Source of the DNA: Bacteroidia bacterium
GTDB lineage: Bacteria; Bacteroidota; Bacteroidia; NS11-12g; UBA9320
Direction: 5' to 3'
Assembly: GCA_018402155.1 (NCBI GenBank)
Contig: JAGYJG010000001.1
Location: 1,273,501-1,337,500 of the forward strand
Length of the DNA: 64,000 bases
The notes under the pieces were generated by a model. That model saw only the letters and a list, made by a program, of their open reading frames with translations, searched no databases and was not told the origin of the DNA. Position numbers and translations under genes: made by a program. The first letter of the stretch is position 1; every line of letters begins with the position of its first letter. Positions 1 to 10,080 of the stretch are shown in pieces.

Positions 1-425
1 AAATACGGAGCATGCGAGTGAGTAGATTTGTAAGCCAAGTGAGTACCTTGAGAGTAGTACGTGATTTTTTGGTAATACAGCAACAAGAAATAGGCAAAAA
101 TAAAGGGGTCGTAATGGATGGACGCGATATAGGAACAGTTGTTTTCCCCGATGCAGAGCTCAAAATTTTTATGACGGCTAGCCCTGAAATACGAGCCAAG
201 CGTAGATATGAAGAACTCATAAAAAAAGGAGTGCACGTTAACTATCAGGAGGTACTGCACAACATACGTGAGCGAGATCATATAGATAGCACCCGTAAAG
301 AGAGCCCGCTAGCCAAAGCTCCTGATGCTATTACACTTGACAATAGTTCTATGACAAAAACCGAGCAAGCTCGCTTGTCACTATCTTGGGCTAAGGGAGT
401 TATAAAATCACGTGAAAACCAGTAA
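1..425 (+). CDS. cmk: Cytidylate kinase, C-terminal part (5' end outside window)
   Basis: Phosphorylates CMP and dCMP with ATP in pyrimidine nucleotide salvage, in the cytoplasm. The frame is open to the left edge (codons from base 3 read I-R-S-M-R-V-S), so the P-loop N-terminus lies outside the window and the ATG at base 12 is internal. Visible family motifs are VSxVS near the edge, the strongly conserved MDGRDIGTVVFPDA, and the lid arginines in AKRRYEE. The C-terminal end (LDNSSMTKTEQ) is also typical. The stop overlaps the next gene by 14 bases, suggesting co-transcription. Identity is clear; only the length is incomplete. Confidence 0.95.
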   Translation, partial: IRSMRVSRFVSQVSTLRVVRDFLVIQQQEIGKNKGVVMDGRDIGTVVFPDAELKIFMTASPEIRAKRRYEELIKKGVHVNYQEVLHNIRERDHIDSTRKESPLAKAPDAITLDNSSMTKTEQARLSLSWAKGVIKSRENQ

Positions 426-1911
426 GCAACAAAAAATTGCTACCTATGGCCTACTAGTGTATGTCATAATTTACCTCTTTTTTCTATTTTTTAACCTAGA
501 CCGCATGCCCATTGTTTGGCTTGACGAAATAGCAGGTCTAGAGCCATGTATAAATTTTTTGCAAGGAAAAGGATATATCTCTAAACTGTGGCCCTATGAG
601 GGTGTAGACAAACAATTTTTAGCGTATCTCCCTCTTCAAGGTTGGCTTCATATAGCAGGTCAATTGGTGCTACCTGATACAGTACTAGGTGTAAGAATTC
701 CTTATGTAATATTCTTATTAGCAGGTTCTGTTTTTTTATTCTTAACGCTGCATACCAGAGATATCACGTCGCTTATTATCGTTGGCGTACTTGTTTTGAT
801 ACTCAATGAAAAATCGCTATTTGAGACCACCAGAGGTACACGTGTGGAGCCAATTGCTTTTTTTTTATTAAACTGGGCATATTGGGCCTACACTGTCAAA
901 AAAAATCACCAATTGGCATTAGCTGCTTCCTTAATGCTACTGCTTCATCCTTATTTATATCCAGCTGCTCTTGTTTTTTTTATTCAAGCCCATTCTTCAT
1001 ACATTACATTACAAAATAAGGCCTTTTTACGGCCTTCGGTTTTATGGATTTACCCTCTTTTAATTTTACTGAGTTTTCTCTTCTTTATTAATTTTGACAT
1101 CACTCTTTTCGTTGATCAATTTACGGCACAAGGTAGACTACACTCTAATTTTGGAGGTTTTTTCACCTTATTTTATAATCATTTCATCCAGCGGTTTTGG
1201 CCCTACTACCTAACACAACCGTATATCCCATTATTGATTTACGGTGCTTTTTTTTATTCCATTTATAGTGTTTTCAAGCGTACTGCAAATACAGCTAGCT
1301 ATGCCTTATTAGCTACTCACGCAGTATGGCTCATAGCACTAGGCCCTATGCATAGGTACAATAGTATTTTAGTTGTTTTGAGTTTGTTTTCTCTTATCCC
1401 AGATATGGCTTTTATGCCAAAAGTTTTAAACTGGAAACAACGTATAGTAGTTGGCATTATACTGTCTTTGAGCGTATTAGATGTAGGAATCAGGCAGGTA
1501 ATGTGCACAGCACAACGCTCTGAGCGAAATCCTACTATGTTCATTCGTTTTCTCAACACTAACTTACCGAATGGAAAGTCTGTAATCACAGGCCAAGAGA
1601 TAGCCTACTATGCAAGCATCAAAAATCCTTCGCTTGATTTCTTTCTTTTTAATACCACCCCTTACCGATTTTTATTTAGTAATTACGATAATCTACTCAT
1701 TTTGCATTACGATACGTTAGCTGGATTTTCAGAGCTAGCTAAATATGAAGTACCTAAACCTGTTAATTGGTCTTGGATAAAGAAAGCAGGCACCAAAACA
1801 TACCAAGGGGTCTATCTTTTGAGCACAAAAGACGTGCAACTCTATGAAAAAACATTAGCAATTTTAAAAGCTAAAAATACTGAAGAGCGCAAAGCATTTA
1901 AATATCAGTAA
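412..1911 (+). CDS. Polytopic membrane protein, GT-C/GT39-like glycosyltransferase
   Basis: A 499-residue integral membrane protein with a GTG start inside the end of cmk. A first membrane segment at about residues 12-27 is followed by a W-L-D-E motif (residues 36-39). Acidic residues in this first extracytoplasmic loop are the hallmark of GT-C glycosyltransferases (ArnT, PMT and related lipid-phosphosugar dependent enzymes). Ten or so further hydrophobic stretches follow, then a soluble tail of about 100 residues. By family logic it would transfer a sugar from a polyprenyl phosphate donor at the periplasmic face, but the acceptor is unknown. The gene ends two bases from the convergent secreted-protein gene and no terminator is visible there. 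Class assignment is by architecture, not by close recognition. Confidence 0.6.
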   Translation: MKTSKQQKIATYGLLVYVIIYLFFLFFNLDRMPIVWLDEIAGLEPCINFLQGKGYISKLWPYEGVDKQFLAYLPLQGWLHIAGQLVLPDTVLGVRIPYVIFLLAGSVFLFLTLHTRDITSLIIVGVLVLILNEKSLFETTRGTRVEPIAFFLLNWAYWAYTVKKNHQLALAASLMLLLHPYLYPAALVFFIQAHSSYITLQNKAFLRPSVLWIYPLLILLSFLFFINFDITLFVDQFTAQGRLHSNFGGFFTLFYNHFIQRFWPYYLTQPYIPLLIYGAFFYSIYSVFKRTANTASYALLATHAVWLIALGPMHRYNSILVVLSLFSLIPDMAFMPKVLNWKQRIVVGIILSLSVLDVGIRQVMCTAQRSERNPTMFIRFLNTNLPNGKSVITGQEIAYYASIKNPSLDFFLFNTTPYRFLFSNYDNLLILHYDTLAGFSELAKYEVPKPVNWSWIKKAGTKTYQGVYLLSTKDVQLYEKTLAILKAKNTEERKAFKYQ

Positions 1912-1913
1912 TC

Positions 1914-4900
1914 TTACTTTAAAATAGTGACAGTTCCATTTTCAACGTATCTAATGCCATCCCACCCTGTGAAGTTAGCTATCCAAAAATATACATTACT
2001 ATACATATCTTTGTCTGTTTTGTAAGTACCATCCCATCTATCGTTTTTATTGATTGTTTCAAAAACTTTCTCACCCCACCTATTGTAAAGCTTCATTTCA
2101 AATTCTCTTACAAATACATCTGCCCATCCAAACATGTCGTTTAAATTATCACCATTGGCAGTTACAGCATTTGGCACATAGATGGTCGGTGGCTGTATGA
2201 GGTAAATATCATTACTTCTGCTTGTAGCATTATACTTGCTTGGATTTTCAAAAGCCACCACGCGGTACAAGTATCCGCCCCAATCATAATCTAGCTGTCC
2301 GTCTGTATAAGACAATGCAGAACTATTTACTCGCACTATAGGTTCTAGCTTTCCTGTGTCTACGGCTCGTTCGAGCGCATAAGACGAAACTCCAGATGGC
2401 CAATCTATGTAATTGTCCCAGCTCAGATCCATGCGATATCGAGGTGTTGTCCCTTTCTCATTAATAGACTCTCCACGTATAACTATAGAGCAAGCCTCAT
2501 TGCTGTATGGGCTTATCCTTCCGCAGTTATCCAATACCTTTATTTTATAACAATAAGAAATTTGGTCTACCAAAACATCCTTATCCGTAAAACTAGTTTG
2601 TGCTATATCAAAAACGGAGGCAAAGTAGGAATATGCTTTGTCACCGCGCTTCTTTCTATATATTTCATAGCTTTGGAAATCATCCTCTTCTGACCGTTCA
2701 AAAGTTATACGAACAGAATCTTCTACCACCGTAGCAGCAATAATATAAGTAGGCGACACAGGAACTTCACTTTCTTTTACACTACTCAGATTATACGTTT
2801 GAGCGCCTAATTTGTTGCAAATATTTTCCACTACCAAATAGTAGGTGTAGTTGTTTTCTCGTGGATTTTGCACCTCAAAATCGGTATAACTACCATCTCC
2901 TGTATTATCTATTTCGTGGAGCATAGTTTTATTTCCCGAGGGATCAATTTTATAAAGAAACATCTTACTAAAATAAGCACTTTGTGGTATAGCCTGCCAA
3001 TTGATAGTAAGTTCGTCTGACCTACCAAAGTTTAGACACAAAACATCAGGTGGGGGAAGTATGGGCACCGTATCTACGATAATGGTAATAGTGGCGGTAT
3101 TTTGCTCAGAAAAGGGGCATCCTATATCCCTAGCTCCCACCTCAATTTTAAAGGTATCACCTGCACTAGCACAGTCAAAATTAAATCCAAAATCTACCAA
3201 TGATCTTGCTATTGCTGTATCAGCTATGAGGCTTGATGTCATATAAGATCTGAGCCGAGAATCAATGGTATAGTCCACATACAAACTATCATTTTCTGGG
3301 TCAGTCACTTCAAAATCAAATAAAAGAGGCCCCAAAATAGAGGCGGTAAATGTTTGATTTTCCATTACAGGTTTTTCATTTCTTGGCACTACTTGTATTT
3401 TAAATGATGCGTTACTACATCTTGGACTTGGGTTTGTAGGGCTGTAAGAACCCGTAGTAGTAGGAAAATCGCTTATTTGTCCACCATTTCCTGTGGGGCA
3501 GCTGCTACAAACACTTTGGTAAATAGCCCCACGCTTATCAAATCGGCTCGTACCTCCGTCAACGTGGTCATCTGTCCTACTACCTCCAAAGTATGTTGCA
3601 TATAGAATGTCCGACATATTCTCTTCTAACACCATTATATGAAAATCTTGTCCGTCAGTGCTTCGTTGATATGCATCCTGGGTGAGCGGCATGTTGCGAA
3701 GTCTTGAATTTCCGGTCTCATCAAAATTTGTACCCCATCCACTGATGTACACCCTATCACAATTGTCTACAAGAAGTGCATTTATGGTTAAATCGGTGAA
3801 GGCCCTACCACTTCCATAGACAGTGCTTACACTGAGGGAATTCAAGTCATTGGTAAGTTTAGCGATAAACTGCCTCCCATTGGCATTGCTATATACGTCA
3901 CCCTTTATAGGCATTGCTCCAGTGGAGTGCCCCGCCAGATATACCGCATTGTGTTGGTCACTTTCTGAGGCCAATACTTGATCGTACTGTGATGTGCCAA
4001 AATAGGTACATGCTACTAAATCAGTTCCAATATTACTTAAAATCGCTGCAAAACCGTCTACAGTGCCTCCTTGATAATTTTCTTGGTAAGCGCCAGCGTG
4101 TGTAGGCAAATCTTGGCTTGTTGTTCCACCAGAAATCAATATATTGCCATCAGGCATCATATCTATACCGTACAAAGCTTCTGCATTTAACCCGCCAAAA
4201 TAGGTACTCCATCGCAATGTACTTAAATCTTCATTTAGACTAAATGCTACTCCTTCTTGTCCGCCATTACTAGTCGTTTGAAAAGCGCCTACCGTTGTCG
4301 GAAAATTGAAAGAGTAGGTACAAGAAGCTACTAAAATATTTTCATTTTGATCTAAATTTACCTCTCCCCTATACTCATCAGCATTATAAAAGTTCATATT
4401 TTCTTGGCTATTCAGGCCATCATTTGCATCTCCTCCTATAAACGTAGAACCCACCAATGAAGCGCCATCTGCTGAAAATTTTGTAACCACCATATCTACA
4501 CCGCCATTTATAGCCGAACTAAAAGCACCAGGAGTTGTGGGATAATTTGGAGATTCGCTTGTTCCAAATACAACCAATTCTTCATTTTTATTCACAACCA
4601 AACTGTGAGGATATTCGTTTCGTTCACCTCCTAAGTATGTGGCATATACCAATGTGCTGCCGTCTGCTGAGTACTTACTAATGGCTATATCCCAGGGAAT
4701 TCTATTAGTTTGAGTTATGGTAGGTTTATCTCCTCCGTTAAAGGTTTCGTTAAACGCTCCCGGTGTAGCAGGATACCTCCCAAGAGCAACTGTTGTAGGG
4801 CTTGTGACAATACCTCCTGCATAAAGTGCCCCTTCTAAGTCGAAAGTGGCAGTAAATCCAAAATTATCAGCTGTGCTTCCGGAGTAGGTGGAAAATATAA

Positions 4901-5645
4901 GTTCAGGATCTATCACTGTCTTGACCTTTGTTCTAAAAAAACTTGTTTTAAAACCTATGAGATTGCCATACCTTTCATAGGTCATATTAATTTGAGTTCT
5001 TTCTCCTCCTGTCTCTTCATAAGACAGCGGCATTACTTCAGACAATTCACCGAAACGGGTATAGGTGGTTATTCTATTTTGCGCTACCTTAAAACTGTCA
5101 GCACCTACCACTTTTATTCGGATATTATTAATGTCTGCGTCTTTATGTAGTATAAAATTATATTTAAACCGCTTGTCGATACACTCGTATTCTAGGTCTA
5201 TATTTGGGTATATATTTTTATAGAGCACTTTGGTGAAACTCTGCACTTTTCCCGCCCATTGTGTGGGATCATTGCCAAGAAAGTAATTATAATATGCCTC
5301 TTGTTTATCTGTGCCAGAAAACTGGCTGAGGTTAGCCCCTACAAGTTCGTATTTGATGTGCTGCATGGCCAATGCTTCAGAAATAGCAGCCGTATCCTGG
5401 TGTTCATGGATGTGATTATGGTGAATTTGGTTAACTATAGATGCCCAAGCTGGCTCATCATAAAGCAATAAACTAAAACCTTCTTTATCTAAAAACACTA
5501 CGTGCGAGCCAAAATTTGCACGGAAAGAAATAGGTGAATCGAACTGGCCTTTGTTTTCTTGAAAACCAATTTGCGCACTAACCGCATTCACTAGGAGTGA
5601 CAGAATAAATATCGCAAAAACCTTTATATGAGCGTTGTATATCAC
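1914..5645 (-). CDS. Large secreted protein, SBBP/beta-propeller repeats with type B T9SS sorting domain
   Basis: 1243 residues. An N-terminal signal peptide (hydrophobic residues about 9-24, ending A-Q) leads to an extracellular protein. The first 250 residues resemble the domain that precedes SBBP repeats in Bacteroidota (QENKGQ near the N-terminus). Residues about 260-770 hold repeated units of the form YATYLGG...V...G.T.S..FPTT..A, which is the SBBP beta-propeller pattern. Fibronectin III-like modules follow (about 850-1110). The C-terminus has the gliding-motility CHU_C type signature (LYNRWGEKVFE, NDRWDGTY), a type B sorting domain for the type IX secretion system. Start is GTG at 5645. 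The ligand is unknown; an adhesin or matrix role is inference. Confidence 0.85.
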   Translation of the reverse strand: MIYNAHIKVFAIFILSLLVNAVSAQIGFQENKGQFDSPISFRANFGSHVVFLDKEGFSLLLYDEPAWASIVNQIHHNHIHEHQDTAAISEALAMQHIKYELVGANLSQFSGTDKQEAYYNYFLGNDPTQWAGKVQSFTKVLYKNIYPNIDLEYECIDKRFKYNFILHKDADINNIRIKVVGADSFKVAQNRITTYTRFGELSEVMPLSYEETGGERTQINMTYERYGNLIGFKTSFFRTKVKTVIDPELIFSTYSGSTADNFGFTATFDLEGALYAGGIVTSPTTVALGRYPATPGAFNETFNGGDKPTITQTNRIPWDIAISKYSADGSTLVYATYLGGERNEYPHSLVVNKNEELVVFGTSESPNYPTTPGAFSSAINGGVDMVVTKFSADGASLVGSTFIGGDANDGLNSQENMNFYNADEYRGEVNLDQNENILVASCTYSFNFPTTVGAFQTTSNGGQEGVAFSLNEDLSTLRWSTYFGGLNAEALYGIDMMPDGNILISGGTTSQDLPTHAGAYQENYQGGTVDGFAAILSNIGTDLVACTYFGTSQYDQVLASESDQHNAVYLAGHSTGAMPIKGDVYSNANGRQFIAKLTNDLNSLSVSTVYGSGRAFTDLTINALLVDNCDRVYISGWGTNFDETGNSRLRNMPLTQDAYQRSTDGQDFHIMVLEENMSDILYATYFGGSRTDDHVDGGTSRFDKRGAIYQSVCSSCPTGNGGQISDFPTTTGSYSPTNPSPRCSNASFKIQVVPRNEKPVMENQTFTASILGPLLFDFEVTDPENDSLYVDYTIDSRLRSYMTSSLIADTAIARSLVDFGFNFDCASAGDTFKIEVGARDIGCPFSEQNTATITIIVDTVPILPPPDVLCLNFGRSDELTINWQAIPQSAYFSKMFLYKIDPSGNKTMLHEIDNTGDGSYTDFEVQNPRENNYTYYLVVENICNKLGAQTYNLSSVKESEVPVSPTYIIAATVVEDSVRITFERSEEDDFQSYEIYRKKRGDKAYSYFASVFDIAQTSFTDKDVLVDQISYCYKIKVLDNCGRISPYSNEACSIVIRGESINEKGTTPRYRMDLSWDNYIDWPSGVSSYALERAVDTGKLEPIVRVNSSALSYTDGQLDYDWGGYLYRVVAFENPSKYNATSRSNDIYLIQPPTIYVPNAVTANGDNLNDMFGWADVFVREFEMKLYNRWGEKVFETINKNDRWDGTYKTDKDMYSNVYFWIANFTGWDGIRYVENGTVTILK

Positions 5646-5702
5646 TTATCAAAATAAAAAAGCCTCGGCAATATAACTAATATAAACTACAACAGAACAG
5701 AC

Positions 5703-7997
5703 CTACCGCAAGGGGTTATACGAAAATGACTTTACAGTGTAATTGAATGTACTATCATCCTTTAAGGTAATTGTAACGTCAAAATCACTTTTATCTGGCA
5801 AAGCAGATTTATCATACGTAGGTTTAAAAACCAAAGTAGGTGCACCATAGCCTTTCACAAAAGGTTCTACCTGCACAGGGATAGACTTACCGTCTTGTTT
5901 TACCTCCACTTTGGCATCATTTAGATCTCTATACAAAGCAAAAGTCCAATTACTGAAAAGCATTAGCTGAGGTACATGTCCTTTTGGAGGCCACAAAATA
6001 GGCTCGTCTATATAAACTGTTGTATCAGCGCTACCACTATCATCCAACGCCCAAATGACAGCCATATTATTTGTGCTACCGTGGCCATAAACGCGACCAT
6101 TAGGATATAGTAACCATCGGCGGTTTCCTGCAGCAGGGTTTTTGTCATCCATGATATAGGTAATAGCAAGCGAGGTATTGGCATCTTTTATTAGTAAGGA
6201 GTGTTTTGCAGCATATGCACCCTCACTGCTCCAGCATCTCCAAGTCTTAGGTGGCTCATGACTCAAACCATTATTTGCTGTCATCATAAGTGCTGCCTTT
6301 TGACAATACTCATTTGTAGCCTCATCAAAAAGTACTTCTGGAACTCCAGCATTTCGTCTAAAGTAATTGACCCTATTTGCCACTTTCGATTGTATTTCAA
6401 GATCTAATGTACCTGGGTCGCAACCGCTGACTCTACCATTCCACGCATAGGATTTTATTTCATCTCCATTTAGGTCTTTACCTTGGGTTCGGGTATTAAA
6501 GTAATTTTCAAAAAAGTCTTCTCTAGCAATGAGCCTCTCTCGTTCGCTATGATCTACATTAGGTGCAAATTGTTTTTGATCTGCCATAACATCTCGTGCA
6601 GTGCTAAACCTATTTTCTGACACCAATAGACCAATATACTTATCATTGATATTTAGCAGTTTTTCGAGATTAGCTTCTGTTTTATCTTGTGCGTACTCAT
6701 CTAGCATCAGGCTGTATAGTGCACCTTGTTCGTTTACATTTGTTCGCACTACTTCTTTTTCTGCTATCACCTTACTCCTCATAGCTTTTAAATCCAAGTT
6801 ACTTGGGTATTTTGATAACGCTTGTTGCAGTATAAAGCTAGCATACGGCATTCCTTTTGTGTCAAAAGCAAAGTTGGTAATTACGTTCCATCTATCGGCT
6901 ATACTATTTTCAGATGAGTCATTAGCAGTAGTGAGAATGTACTGATTTAAAACATGCTTAGCGCTTTCAAAATGGCTATATGTTTGAAAATACTCCGTTA
7001 ATTTCCAGCGCACATTTTCTGGTTTATTTTCTACAAAAACATCAGTTTCTTTAATTTTGTCTACTTCTTTTCTTACAGATTTTGCAACTTTTTCTCTAAC
7101 AAAAGTGCTAATTAATGTATCCGCCTCTACCATTCTATTCTTAATGATATGATTTTTGATAAGATACACGAACAAGGAGTTCTCTTTGCGAAGCAAATCA
7201 GCATCTGCAGGGTCGTAAAACAATACTTCTTGGACATAGTCAAGCATTAAGCTGCTAGGTGGCATTGTTTTTATTTGATCTAAAACCACACTTTTATGAT
7301 AAAAGTTGAGTTTAGAGTCAAATTCAAATAGCTTCCTGCCCTCTGCTATCATATATTTTGCACTATCATAGTTTTTAGCTTGCCAAAATTTATCAGCGAA
7401 ATAGATATAAGGGTCGATTACCTGTACAGCCTTTTCATTATTTTCTAGAATATCAGCAGCATACCACTGAAGCAATTGTTTATATATAGCCTCGCCAGTG
7501 GGAGTATCGAGGGAAGCAATCGCACTTTTACCTTGCATGAAATACGGATATCTTAGTGAGCTATCAAGCTCGTAAGCCAAGCCAAATAATTTAACAGCTT
7601 TTGCCATTTTATTTATATTGTATTGCGCTTCAGCTTCTTGAATTTGTCCTTTGACTACATTATCCAGCACGTTAGAAAAATCATATTCCAACATTTCTTT
7701 ACCACCATCGCGTTTTTTCCCTTTGAGCATATATTTCACGGCAAGCTTCACAGCATCCTCGTTTTTACTGAGATAAATGGGATCCTTAGCTTGTTCAATG
7801 TAAGCCTGCGCCAAATAGAAGTAAGTTTCAGGCTTCTTTTTTAGGTCCTTATCTTCTAAGGCATCAAGGCAAACCTTTTCCAATCTTTTGAAGTTTTCCA
7901 TTTCTACGGCTTCCTTCATTTTATAAATTTGACCAAAAACTGAGTTGGCCACTAATAAGCTAATTGCTATTAATACGGATTTATAGATTAAATTCAT
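5703..7997 (-). CDS. Exported TPR-like protein with C-terminal CAP (SCP/PR1) domain
   Basis: The frame is open from 8078, but the ATG at 7997 is preferred. It begins directly with a signal peptide (MNLIYKSVLIAISLL, ending VFGQ) and avoids overlap with the upstream gene. The mature protein (764 residues in all) starts with about 500 residues of helical repeats of TPR character (PETYFYLAQAYIEQAK, AVKLFGLAYELD). A CAP domain follows at about residues 538-658, seen as N-Y-F-R-R-N-A-G, a histidine in GLSHEP and a glutamate in SSEGAYA. These are the usual conserved His and Glu of CAP. A small beta-rich tail closes the protein. CAP proteins are secreted and often bind lipids or act on partners; the role here is unknown. 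Confidence 0.75.
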   Translation of the reverse strand: MNLIYKSVLIAISLLVANSVFGQIYKMKEAVEMENFKRLEKVCLDALEDKDLKKKPETYFYLAQAYIEQAKDPIYLSKNEDAVKLAVKYMLKGKKRDGGKEMLEYDFSNVLDNVVKGQIQEAEAQYNINKMAKAVKLFGLAYELDSSLRYPYFMQGKSAIASLDTPTGEAIYKQLLQWYAADILENNEKAVQVIDPYIYFADKFWQAKNYDSAKYMIAEGRKLFEFDSKLNFYHKSVVLDQIKTMPPSSLMLDYVQEVLFYDPADADLLRKENSLFVYLIKNHIIKNRMVEADTLISTFVREKVAKSVRKEVDKIKETDVFVENKPENVRWKLTEYFQTYSHFESAKHVLNQYILTTANDSSENSIADRWNVITNFAFDTKGMPYASFILQQALSKYPSNLDLKAMRSKVIAEKEVVRTNVNEQGALYSLMLDEYAQDKTEANLEKLLNINDKYIGLLVSENRFSTARDVMADQKQFAPNVDHSERERLIAREDFFENYFNTRTQGKDLNGDEIKSYAWNGRVSGCDPGTLDLEIQSKVANRVNYFRRNAGVPEVLFDEATNEYCQKAALMMTANNGLSHEPPKTWRCWSSEGAYAAKHSLLIKDANTSLAITYIMDDKNPAAGNRRWLLYPNGRVYGHGSTNNMAVIWALDDSGSADTTVYIDEPILWPPKGHVPQLMLFSNWTFALYRDLNDAKVEVKQDGKSIPVQVEPFVKGYGAPTLVFKPTYDKSALPDKSDFDVTITLKDDSTFNYTVKSFSYNPLR

Positions 7998-8014
7998 TTC
8001 TGCTACAATAATAT

Positions 8015-8299
8015 TTACTTTAAAGTCAAACTCCAAGCTATTGGTTTTTCTGCAAACAGAGCTTTGGTCTTTGGCCATACTTCCCCAAATAATTTTGAGT
8101 TGCGGTAGTCATCTAAATAGCTCTCTTTCAACCAAATACTGTGAGTAAAAACAATATTCGGATTTTTTGTGTCTTGGTATAATTTTACGTGAATAACACC
8201 AGGCATATTCGCAATATCGTTTTGAACAGTGTCAAAATATTCCAAAAAGTTGGTAATTTCTTCCTGTTTAAAGGTCATTTTTACTAATCGAAGTATCAT
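8015..8299 (-). CDS. ABM-fold (antibiotic biosynthesis monooxygenase-like) small protein
   Basis: 94 residues, the usual size of a single dimeric alpha/beta barrel of the ABM/quinol monooxygenase superfamily. Pattern: beta strand MILRLVKMTF, helix with phenylalanines, PGVIHVKLYQD strand, then IVFTHSIWLKESYLDDYRNS, matching the order x-W-x-s-e-e-a-l-x-x-y in that family. The start codon overlaps the stop of the upstream SAM hydrolase gene by four bases (ATGA), so translation is probably coupled. No cofactor-binding residues can be assigned, and ABM-fold proteins range from monooxygenases to haem-degrading enzymes. The family is fairly sure, the reaction is not. Confidence 0.65.
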   Translation of the reverse strand: MILRLVKMTFKQEEITNFLEYFDTVQNDIANMPGVIHVKLYQDTKNPNIVFTHSIWLKESYLDDYRNSKLFGEVWPKTKALFAEKPIAWSLTLK

Positions 8300-9060
8300 C
8301 GTTTTTTTATAATAATTGGTTTTGATTTCCTCAAATTTAGCATGTTTTTTGCACTACTTTGCTTAATTGCAATCACCAAAAACCCGTGGTCAGAAAAGTA
8401 TCCTAGGCTGTCTCCCACCTCTGCATCTGCAAAATTTTCACTAATACTGTATAAACTAGTGTGTCTACTTAGCACAATTTCATACGACGAACTATTAACA
8501 AAGGAATCGAAATCAAATTTAGAAACATTGGTATATGCATTACCAAAATGGTCTACAAAAAGTACAGTTCCACGCAATTCTAGTCCGTCATTAGTAGGTC
8601 TTTGTTTAATTTTCAATACAACACTTTCAGCTTTCCGAGCAACAGCCGCTAGTTCTTTATTACCCTTTAAATTCTGAATAAAAGGAAGGTAAACGTTTTG
8701 TATTTTCTGCTCATACTTTTCTGTAGGTATAAGGTAATACTCTTTAAACTCTTCGCCAAATATTAGTCCCAAAATACCATTATCTGGCGCTAAGAAATAA
8801 TGACCGTTATACTTGGCTGCAAGATGACCGTGAAATGAAGTTGCTACTACATTAGTAGCTAATATATGAATACTACCCTGGGGAAAATCTTGATATACCA
8901 TAGAACTCAGGTAGGCAGCCTCTACTATGTCAAAAGGTTCAATACCACTTGTTATTTCAATAAAAGGCATGTCTATACCGGCGCAATGCATCGCACCTCT
9001 AAAGGAAGCCATGTAATGAGAATCAGCTCCAAAGTCACTCAAAAAAGTTAGTACAGACAA
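8296..9060 (-). CDS. SAM hydrolase / SAM hydroxide adenosyltransferase (DUF62 family)
   Basis: 254 residues. The N-terminal TFLSDFG, the DIVEAAYLSSMVYQDFPQGSIH block and the later LAPDNGILGLIFG block are the recognisable DUF62 (duorase-like) signature, and the C-terminal domain contains VLFVDHFGNAYTN. Family members hydrolyse S-adenosylmethionine to adenosine and methionine. Start is TTG at 9060; no ATG is available in a plausible place. It is divergent from the PhoH gene, with 66 bases between them, and is followed by the overlapping ABM-fold gene, so the two probably form an operon. The physiological role of these enzymes in Bacteroidota is not established. Confidence 0.85.
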   Translation of the reverse strand: MSVLTFLSDFGADSHYMASFRGAMHCAGIDMPFIEITSGIEPFDIVEAAYLSSMVYQDFPQGSIHILATNVVATSFHGHLAAKYNGHYFLAPDNGILGLIFGEEFKEYYLIPTEKYEQKIQNVYLPFIQNLKGNKELAAVARKAESVVLKIKQRPTNDGLELRGTVLFVDHFGNAYTNVSKFDFDSFVNSSSYEIVLSRHTSLYSISENFADAEVGDSLGYFSDHGFLVIAIKQSSAKNMLNLRKSKPIIIKKR

Positions 9061-9126
9061 TGTAATATATTTACCTATTTTAGCCGACGAAAATAAGGAC
9101 AGAACCCAACATATTTATAAAAACCA

Positions 9127-10080
9127 TTGGCAGAAAGAAAATATTCCATTGAGGAAATCGACCCATCCCGTTTTTTTGGACCATACAATACTCATTTTAA
9201 GGTATATAAAGCTAAATATCCTTCTCTTTTACTTTCGAGCAGAGGCAATACAATAACAGTAAAAGGAGAAAATAAGGACATAGATGAATTTGTAAAAGCA
9301 GTGGACTCCATTATTAGATACATGCAAATAAATAAAAAAGTAACCCTAGCCGATGTAGAACGTTTAGTGCAAGGAGAGGAAAACCGTAGCCAAGTAGAGA
9401 CTGGCGCAGAAAGAGGAATAATAATTCACGGGCAGAGCGGCAGAGTAATAACAGCACGCACAAAAAATCAACAAGAACTTGTAGACCAGGTAAACAAAAA
9501 TGACTTGGTTTTTGCCATAGGCCCAGCAGGCACAGGAAAGACCTACACAGCAGTAGCCCTGGCTGTGCGTGCATTAAAAAATAAAGAGATAAAGCGTATT
9601 ATACTTTGTAGGCCTGCAGTAGAGGCCGGAGAGAGCTTAGGATTTTTACCTGGAGATATGAAAGATAAAGTAGACCCTTACCTGCGTCCACTTTACGATG
9701 CCTTGGGCGACATGATTCCTCCTGAAAAAATGAAAGCATATATAGAAAAAGGAATCATTGAAGTGGCACCTCTAGCTTTTATGAGAGGCAGAACTCTCAA
9801 TAATTGTTTTGCTATATTGGACGAAGGACAAAACGCAACCAATACACAATTGAAAATGTTTTTAACTCGGATGGGTCCAATATCAAAAGTAGTGGTAACC
9901 GGCGATCTCAGTCAAATAGATTTACCACAGCGCGTGCAAAGTGGTTTGGAGCCTGCATTAAACTTACTAAAATCCGTAAACGGCATAGGTATTGTAAGAC
10001 TGAATGAAAATGATGTTGTCCGACACAGACTGGTAAAAGATATAATAAAAGCATACCACAAACTTGACAAAACACCTTAA
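9127..10080 (+). CDS. phoH: PhoH family ATPase
   Basis: 317 residues, the typical length. An N-terminal KH-like segment (residues about 30-75, SRGNTITVKGE) is followed by the PhoH ATPase domain. Walker A is GPAGTGKT at residues 132-139, then IILCRPAVEAGE with LGFLPGDMKDKVDPYLRPLYD, a Walker B ILDEGQNA, and VVTGDLSQIDLP. These blocks are essentially diagnostic. PhoH-like proteins are cytoplasmic and thought to act in RNA metabolism and ribosome maturation together with YbeY. Start is TTG at 9127, since no ATG lies near the conserved N-terminus. The gene stands alone and is followed by a 247-base gap leading to the act operon. Confidence 0.93.
   Translation: MAERKYSIEEIDPSRFFGPYNTHFKVYKAKYPSLLLSSRGNTITVKGENKDIDEFVKAVDSIIRYMQINKKVTLADVERLVQGEENRSQVETGAERGIIIHGQSGRVITARTKNQQELVDQVNKNDLVFAIGPAGTGKTYTAVALAVRALKNKEIKRIILCRPAVEAGESLGFLPGDMKDKVDPYLRPLYDALGDMIPPEKMKAYIEKGIIEVAPLAFMRGRTLNNCFAILDEGQNATNTQLKMFLTRMGPISKVVVTGDLSQIDLPQRVQSGLEPALNLLKSVNGIGIVRLNENDVVRHRLVKDIIKAYHKLDKTP

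Noticed and set aside
7998..8078. Longer N-terminus for the CAP protein
   Set aside because: It would overlap the ABM gene and put 27 non-hydrophobic residues before a clear signal peptide.
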